Assembly (NCBI RefSeq): GCF_026626335.1
Contig: NZ_JAPNTZ010000013.1
Location: 1 to 64,000, forward strand
DNA length: 64,000 nucleotides
Direction: 5' to 3'
From: Paractinoplanes pyxinae
Lineage (GTDB): Bacteria > Actinomycetota > Actinomycetes > Mycobacteriales > Micromonosporaceae
In this document: positions 59,140 to 64,000 of the stretch, piece after piece
Position numbering within the stretch: position 1 is the first letter of the stretch
Layout of the letters: the number at the start of each line of letters is the position of its first letter
The notes under the pieces: model-generated
What the model was told of the DNA's origin: nothing
Seen by the model: the letters and a program-made list of their open reading frames with translations, nothing else
Database searches by the model: none
Position numbers and translations under genes: made by a program

Positions 59140-59892
59140 TCACGGCATTTCTGAGGGCAGGTACGTCGTTTTTCCGGTGGCGGTGTGGGCGGTCACGGTG
59201 AATTCGTCGGTGCCCTCGCCACCCTCGGGGCCGGGCCACCAGGCGCCCCACCAGCCGTCCTTGACGCTGGCCTGGATGGTGCCGCCGTCGTTGAGGCGCA
59301 GCTCGATGCTGGTCACGCCGGGGTCGGCCAGGCCGATGATGTTCGAGAACATGTCGTCGCCATCGCCGTAGGAGCTGCGGGTTTCCAGGGTGAGCTTGCC
59401 GGCGGGCGGGGGTGGCAGGGGGGTGCCGTCGGTCAGGCCCATCGAGGCGAAGCCGGCGTCGCCGACGCCGAGGCATTCGACGATGTGGCCGTTGGTCTTG
59501 CGCATGATGATCATGGTGGCGTCGCCGCGTTGTTCGGCCAGGATCACGTCGGACGGGCGGACCTGGGTCGAGCTGCCTTCGACGTCACTCTTTCCGCAGG
59601 TCTTGGCCTGGTCGAGAACCTGGTCGCCGGTACGGGCGGTGGGCACGGCGGTCCACGAGGCGATCGCCTGCTGGGTCGCGCCGGGGAACAGGGCGGGCAC
59701 GACAACGGCACCGGCCACGCCGAGCGCTGCGGCCGCCACGGTGACCGCGCCGGCGGCGAGCCAGCGGGGACGGCTGGCCGGAGCGGAAGCCATCGTGCGC
59801 TCGACGAAGGCCCGGGAACGGTTCCACTGGGCGTCGGTGGGCTCGTTGTGGCGGGCCGGGTCGAGGACGGCCAGTTCTTCGAGGTCGTTCAT
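59140..59892 (-). CDS. Membrane partner of ECF sigma factor (CU044_5270-like)
   Basis: A 250-residue protein with an acidic cytoplasmic N-terminus (about 45 residues), one membrane helix (WLAAGAVTVAAAALGVAGAVVV) and an extracytoplasmic domain with GHIVECLGVGD and many Gly and Trp. The ATG overlaps the sigma gene stop by four bases (ATGA). This layout is common for a sigma factor with its membrane sensor in actinobacteria, yet no zinc motif is present, so anti-sigma activity is inferred. Its 3' end lies two bases from the convergent copB stop. Confidence 0.7.
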   Translation of the reverse strand: MNDLEELAVLDPARHNEPTDAQWNRSRAFVERTMASAPASRPRWLAAGAVTVAAAALGVAGAVVVPALFPGATQQAIASWTAVPTARTGDQVLDQAKTCGKSDVEGSSTQVRPSDVILAEQRGDATMIIMRKTNGHIVECLGVGDAGFASMGLTDGTPLPPPPAGKLTLETRSSYGDGDDMFSNIIGLADPGVTSIELRLNDGGTIQASVKDGWWGAWWPGPEGGEGTDEFTVTAHTATGKTTYLPSEMP

Positions 59893-60410
59893 GACAGCTC
59901 CTGAAGAGTGCGCGGGGGGACGGGTTCGAGGGCGGCCTGCAGCCGCTGGCGGGCGCGGGCGAGCCGCATGGTGAACGTCGAGCGGCGGATGCTCAGCACG
60001 GTGGCGGCCTGGTCGGAGGTCAGCCCGTCGAAGGCGACCAGCGCCAGCACCTCCCGGTCGGCGGCACTCAGCGACCGCCAGGCGCGCTGCAGGTCGAGGC
60101 GGGCCGCCGTCCCGGAACTGCCGTCGGGCACCTCGTGCTGTTCGGTGGCGGTGAGCCGTACGTCGAGGGCCCGGCGCCGCAGCCAGCCGCGGGTCTGGTT
60201 GGCCATCGTGCGGCGGGCCACGGCGAACAGCCAGGGCCGCGCGTCCTCGGGCAGCTCGGTGTGCCGCCGCCAGGCCGTGAGATAAACCGTGGAGACGATG
60301 TCCTCGGCCTCGTCGGGCGGCACCCGCCGCTCGACGAAGCGGAGCAGGTCGGCGAACGTGCTCTCGTGCAACGCACGAAACCGTTCCTCGGCTGTTCCTT
60401 GGTGGTCCAT
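59889..60410 (-). CDS. ECF sigma factor
   Basis: A 173-residue sigma factor: region 2 at about 15-80 (DEAEDIVSTVYLTAWRR, PWLFAVARRTMANQTR) and region 4 at about 110-160 (LSAADREVLALVAFDGLTSDQAATVLSIRRSTFTMRLARAR split over two helices). It is coupled to the membrane protein downstream. No GGAAC promoter is visible upstream. The ATG at 60410 is the only reasonable start. Confidence 0.9.
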   Translation of the reverse strand: MDHQGTAEERFRALHESTFADLLRFVERRVPPDEAEDIVSTVYLTAWRRHTELPEDARPWLFAVARRTMANQTRGWLRRRALDVRLTATEQHEVPDGSSGTAARLDLQRAWRSLSAADREVLALVAFDGLTSDQAATVLSIRRSTFTMRLARARQRLQAALEPVPPRTLQELS

Positions 60411-60461
60411 GCCCCCTACCTGTCCGGCTCCCCGCAGACTGCCACACCCCGTCGCCGAGAT

Positions 60462-62288
60462 TCAGCGAGTGACGAGGTTGACCAGTTTCGGTGGGCGGAC
60501 GATCGCTCGGGTCACTTCGCGGTCGGTGGTGGCTCGGGCCAGGGTTTCGAGGGCGGCGGGAGTGATGTCGGGTGGCACCTGGAGGCGGTCGCGGACCTTG
60601 CCGTTGACCTGGACCACGCAGGTGACGGTGCGGTCGGCGGACAGGATCGGGTCGATGGCCGGCCAGCCGGCGCGGGCCACGGTCGGCGGGTGGCCCAGGC
60701 GGGACCACATTTCTTCGGCCACGTACGGGGTGAACAGGGACAGCACCACGGCCAGCACCTCGGTGGCCTCGCGGGTGGCCGGGTCGGCGGGTGGGGCGTG
60801 GCGGGCGGCGGTGGCCAGTTGCATCGCGCGGGCCACGGCCACGTTGAAGCGGCGCTCCTCGATCAGGGCGGTGATCTGCTTCAGCAGCCGGTGAGTCGTG
60901 CGGCGCAGTTCTTCTTCGCCGGATTCGAAGGCCACGCCAGGCGACGAAGTCACATTGCCGGCCAGACGCAGCACGCGACTCAGGAAGCGGGCCGCGCCGC
61001 CGGGTGAGACGTCGGCCCAGTCGATGTCGTCCTCGGGCGGGCCGGCGAACACCATCGACAGGCGAACAGCGTCGACGCCGTACGTGTCGAGCTGCTCGCC
61101 CAGATGGACCATGTTCCCGCGGGACTTGCTCATCGCCGAGCCGTTCAGCACGACCTGACCCTGGGTGAGCAGGCGGCGGAACGGCTCACCGAAGTCGATC
61201 AGGCCCAAGTCACGCAGCGCTTTGGTGAAGAACCGGGCGTACAGCAGGTGCAACACGGCGTGGCCGGGACCGCCGACGTACTGGTCGACCGGCATCCACC
61301 GCCGCACCTCGTCCGGGTTGAAGGGCCCCTGCGCGTACGAGGGTGAGCAGTACCGCAGGAAGTACCACGACGAGTCGACGAAGGTGTCGAGCGTGTCCGT
61401 GTCGCGCTCGGCCGGGCCGCCGCACCGGGGGCACGCCACCTCGACCCAGTCGCGGGCAGCCGCCAGCGGCGACACGCCCCGGGGTGTGAGGTCGGCGCCG
61501 CGCAGGTCGGGCAGCTCCACAGGCAGCTGATCGTCGGGCACCGGCACGACACCGCACTCTCCACAGTGCACAACCGGAATCGGGCAGCCCCAGAATCGCT
61601 GCCGGGAAACGAGCCAGTCCCGCATATGGCCGATCCAGTTGCGCTGCATGGTGAGAACGGCGGGCGGCCATTTCCCCTCGAGCTCGGCCATGTCGTCGAG
61701 CAACTGATTCGCGTACGCCGTAATTCGCAGAAACCATTGCGTGAGTTCACGGTCGACCACCTCAGCGCCGCACCGTTCGCAGCGCCCGCCGATCACTTGC
61801 TCATTGGCGAGCACGGTCTGATCGGCCGGGCACCAGTTCACCGGAGCCCGGCGCCGCTCGGCCAGCCCACCCTCGTACAGGCGCAGAAACAGCCATTGCG
61901 TCCAGCGGTAGAACGACGGATCGCTGGTGTGCAGGCGAGTTCCCCAATCGACCGACGTCGCGTAACGCCGGAACGTCTCGGCCTGGGTCTCGATGTTGGC
62001 GTAGGTCCAGTCGGCCGGGTGGATGCCGCGTTTGATAGCCGCGTTCTCGGCCGGCAGCCCGAACGAATCCCATCCGATCGGATGCAGCACGTCGAATCCC
62101 TGCTGCGTCCAGAAACGGGCGATCGCGTCGCCCAGCGCGTACGCCTCGGCATGGCCCATGTGCAGGTCACCCGAGGGGTAGGCGAACATGTCGACGACCG
62201 TGCGGCGCTCACCTTCCCGCGCGAGGTCGAGCGACTTCCACACCGGCCGCCATTTGCGTTCCAGCGCTGCGAAGTCGTAGTCACCCAT
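60462..62288 (-). CDS. Leucyl-tRNA synthetase paralogue lacking CP1 editing domain
   Basis: A 608-residue class I synthetase with HMGH (43-46), the WDSFGLPAENAA Leu-binding loop, zinc-type Cys pairs (CPADQ...CERC, CGECG, CPRCGG), DTFVDSSWYFLRY and the C-terminal VVQVNGKVRDRL tRNA-binding domain. QRNWIG (215-220) runs within seven residues into SRQRFWG (228-234): the roughly 190-residue CP1 editing domain that normally lies there is cleanly missing. KMSKS reads AMSKS (385-389). ATG 62288 overlaps the stop of the FAD oxidoreductase by eight bases (ATGGGTGA). It is probably a second, specialised LeuRS rather than the housekeeping one of about 950 residues. Confidence 0.9.
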   Translation of the reverse strand: MGDYDFAALERKWRPVWKSLDLAREGERRTVVDMFAYPSGDLHMGHAEAYALGDAIARFWTQQGFDVLHPIGWDSFGLPAENAAIKRGIHPADWTYANIETQAETFRRYATSVDWGTRLHTSDPSFYRWTQWLFLRLYEGGLAERRRAPVNWCPADQTVLANEQVIGGRCERCGAEVVDRELTQWFLRITAYANQLLDDMAELEGKWPPAVLTMQRNWIGHMRDWLVSRQRFWGCPIPVVHCGECGVVPVPDDQLPVELPDLRGADLTPRGVSPLAAARDWVEVACPRCGGPAERDTDTLDTFVDSSWYFLRYCSPSYAQGPFNPDEVRRWMPVDQYVGGPGHAVLHLLYARFFTKALRDLGLIDFGEPFRRLLTQGQVVLNGSAMSKSRGNMVHLGEQLDTYGVDAVRLSMVFAGPPEDDIDWADVSPGGAARFLSRVLRLAGNVTSSPGVAFESGEEELRRTTHRLLKQITALIEERRFNVAVARAMQLATAARHAPPADPATREATEVLAVVLSLFTPYVAEEMWSRLGHPPTVARAGWPAIDPILSADRTVTCVVQVNGKVRDRLQVPPDITPAALETLARATTDREVTRAIVRPPKLVNLVTR

Positions 62289-63594
62289 GCCGTTGACGTT
62301 CGCGCGCCTTGCGCAGCACGCGCAACGCAAATTCGGGGCGCATCAGCACCGAGGGCGGGTCGACCAGGTGCTGGACCCGGGAGAACGCGCGGTTGACGCT
62401 GGGGTCGATCTGTGACGCGTACGCGATCTGACGGGAATACCAATTCCGCAGTCTGATGCCTCGCGGGTGCGGGCCCGACGTCTGCGGATAGGTGAAGTCG
62501 CCACCCACGGCGAACTGCCACGGGGTGTCCACAATGACGGAGACGGCCGCGTAATACTTACGCGCCATCGCCGTACCCGAATCGCTGTCGAGAGCGGCCC
62601 CCAACGCGCTCGACGACAAGGCGGCACAGGTCATGCCCTGGCCGTAGATCGGGTTGAAGCTGCAGACCGCGTCGCCGAGCGCGACATATCCCGGCGGTGG
62701 CTCCTCCAGCCGTTCGAACAGCCGGCGTCGCGACGACGGAAACTTCGTCACCACCACGTCGCTCAGCGGCTCGGCCCGGGCGATCACCTCGCTCAGCAGC
62801 GGATCGGGCAGCTCACTGGCGAACCGCTCGAACGTCCCGGCGTCGGTCGGCACCTCCGGGAAATGCCAGCCTCCGATCCCGACCAGCCAGCGGTCGCCCT
62901 CGACCGGCAGGGCCAGGCCGCCGACCCGCTCGCCGGGCGAGGTGGGCAGAGTGAACAGGGCCGACCAGTCCGGCAGGTCGCCCGGCCGGCGGCGGTAGAG
63001 ACGGGACGCGTACGCGACCCCGACCTTGACCTCGAGCTGACTCGGCGTGGCCAGCCCGAGCGCGGTGAGCCACCGATCGGACCGGGCGCCGCGGCCGCTG
63101 CAATCCACGACCAGGCCGGCGCTGATCGTCTCCCCGGTGTCGAGGACGACACCGGTCACCCCGGCCGCGCTACCGGTCAGGCCGGACACGGCCACCTGCT
63201 CACGGATGGTCACGCTCGGCAGTTTCACGACCCGTCGGCGCAACAACCCCTCGATGAGCGGTCGGGTGGCCGACACCAGATCGACCCCGGATGGCGCCGA
63301 CGGCCACCGCCGGCCGAGGCGATAGGTACACAAGCCGGTGCCAGTGTCGAACTTCGTTCCCCCGGCCTCGATCAGCTCGCCCTCGAAACCGGGGAAGCGC
63401 GCGTTCAGCTCCCGCATCCCCGCCGCCAGCAGGATGTGTGGCTGACTTCCCTGCGGCACGCCCCGCCGGGGCACCGCCTCGTCCGGCAACGAGTCCCGAT
63501 CGAGCACGATCACCCGGCCGAACCGTTCACTCAGCACCCGGGCCGCGGTCAGACCCGCCGTGCCCGCCCCGATCACCACCGCCGTGTTGTCCAC
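62281..63594 (-). CDS. FAD-dependent oxidoreductase (geranylgeranyl reductase/PHBH-like)
   Basis: A 437-residue flavoprotein: VVIGAGTAGLTAARVL (Rossmann FAD loop, 6-21), VVDCSGRGARSDRWL (second FAD site) and YVALGDAVCSFNPIYGQGM (third). These fit the group of FAD monooxygenases and reductases that includes tryptophan halogenase-like and polyketide hydroxylases; no halogenase WxWxIP is seen. Its 3' end overlaps the start of the LeuRS paralogue by eight bases, so both proteins are made together, a pairing unusual for a synthetase. It may act on a leucine-derived or tRNA-linked product. Confidence 0.85.
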   Translation of the reverse strand: MDNTAVVIGAGTAGLTAARVLSERFGRVIVLDRDSLPDEAVPRRGVPQGSQPHILLAAGMRELNARFPGFEGELIEAGGTKFDTGTGLCTYRLGRRWPSAPSGVDLVSATRPLIEGLLRRRVVKLPSVTIREQVAVSGLTGSAAGVTGVVLDTGETISAGLVVDCSGRGARSDRWLTALGLATPSQLEVKVGVAYASRLYRRRPGDLPDWSALFTLPTSPGERVGGLALPVEGDRWLVGIGGWHFPEVPTDAGTFERFASELPDPLLSEVIARAEPLSDVVVTKFPSSRRRLFERLEEPPPGYVALGDAVCSFNPIYGQGMTCAALSSSALGAALDSDSGTAMARKYYAAVSVIVDTPWQFAVGGDFTYPQTSGPHPRGIRLRNWYSRQIAYASQIDPSVNRAFSRVQHLVDPPSVLMRPEFALRVLRKARERQRHG

Positions 63595-63694
63595 ATCAGC
63601 CAGTTAACCGAGACACGCGCGTCCGCCGCGACCCCACGATGGGCTTGAGTTCCGGCACCCTGGATCGACGAACGCCAACGGAAGGGCTGGGCCC

Positions 63695-64000
63695 GTGTCC
63701 ACGGAACTCCCGGAGTCGTATCCCCTCGCCCGAGCCGCGCTGGCCGCCGGCGACGACGATCCGCCGTCCTTCGAGCGCGGCGAGGCAGCCGCCGACGAGG
63801 TCATCGCCCTGGAGGCGGCCGCGGGTGCCATGGACCGCGACGACCCACTCGTCGGCCTCTACCTACGCGCGGCGGGCCGGCTGGCGCACCTCATGTTCCG
63901 GGACGTGCTGGCCGAGGTCGCCGACCGGCGGCCGGTTTCGCCGCACCTCGACCGGGTCCGCGCCGCCCGCCCGATCACGGTCACCGCGGCCTGGGCCGGG
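63695..64000 (+). CDS. Incomplete ORF, unknown product (runs off window)
   Basis: GTG at 63695 with GGAAGGG upstream opens a frame of 102 codons to the window edge. The visible part is helical and acidic (SYPLARAALAAGDDDPPSFERGEAAADEVIALEAAAG), soluble, without signal peptide. It diverges from the FAD oxidoreductase. No family is recognised from this fragment. Confidence 0.55.
   Translation, partial: MSTELPESYPLARAALAAGDDDPPSFERGEAAADEVIALEAAAGAMDRDDPLVGLYLRAAGRLAHLMFRDVLAEVADRRPVSPHLDRVRAARPITVTAAWAG

Noticed and set aside
62281..63594. Flavin-dependent halogenase
   Set aside because: The FAD motifs fit, but the WxWxIP halogenase signature is absent.

Overview
The window is very GC-rich DNA with actinobacterial codon use, GTG and TTG start codons, Tat and Sec secretion signals, ricin-type and family-2 carbohydrate-binding modules, an MptB-type mannosyltransferase and many ECF sigma factors. 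Together these suggest a soil- or plant-litter-dwelling filamentous actinomycete, most likely of the Micromonosporaceae (Actinoplanes-like). That assignment is inferred from gene style, not from a marker gene. I see no rRNA, prophage, insertion sequence or CRISPR array.

Layout. 0-4.2 kb: Nudix hydrolase, GDSL hydrolase, then a minus-strand operon of small membrane protein, ECF sigma factor and PAS/GGDEF/EAL protein. 4.3-6.9 kb: two overlapping polyprenol-phosphate mannosyltransferase-type genes. 7-14.1 kb: secreted DUF4832 protein, ornithine decarboxylase-like enzyme with a divergent HTH regulator and shared operator, and a giant secreted subtilase. 14.2-16.8 kb: sigma/membrane-protein pair with divergent, head-to-head ECF promoters serving a Tat lipoprotein. 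17-22.2 kb: polysaccharide deacetylase with CBM2, small membrane proteins, VOC protein, a secreted trypsin-like protease and two tiny convergent ORFs around a hairpin. 22.3-24.9 kb: a two-gene unit encoding a candidate bacterial gasdermin and a CHAT caspase-like protease. 24.8-30.2 kb: lactate permease, histidine kinase plus hybrid kinase, aminoglycoside-phosphotransferase fold protein, VOC protein. 30.2-36.1 kb: a very large DUF11-type surface protein split by an apparent frameshift. 36.2-42 kb: CPBP protease, pectate lyase, pectin methylesterase and an ECF sigma factor fused through a zinc finger and a membrane segment to an outside beta-helix. 42-44.3 kb: degenerate repeats, tRNA-His, oligoribonuclease, candidate 6C-like small RNA and an 18-bp tandem array. 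44.3-49 kb: a 1579-residue membrane protein with repeat and Lys/Ala-rich tail. 49.1-54.2 kb: CopCD, ECF sigma, and a MauE/DsbA-like/membrane redox operon, then Bcp peroxiredoxin. 54.4-60.4 kb: tRNA-Leu, GNAT, expansin-like protein, MOSC protein, CopB copper ATPase behind a CsoR-type operator, and another sigma/membrane-protein pair. 60.5-64 kb: a leucyl-tRNA synthetase lacking its editing domain, overlapped by an FAD oxidoreductase gene, and an incomplete ORF.

How it fits together. One theme is plant cell-wall and polysaccharide attack (pectate lyase, pectin esterase, deacetylase-CBM2, expansin), with LacI/CebR-type boxes upstream of two of these genes and a membrane-anchored sigma factor beside the pectinases. 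A second is extracytoplasmic signalling: five ECF-type sigma factors in 64 kb, most with a membrane partner. A third is copper and thiol redox handling. The strongest candidates for something new are the gasdermin-like/CHAT pair, the editing-less LeuRS coupled to an oxidoreductase, and the sigma-beta-helix fusion.
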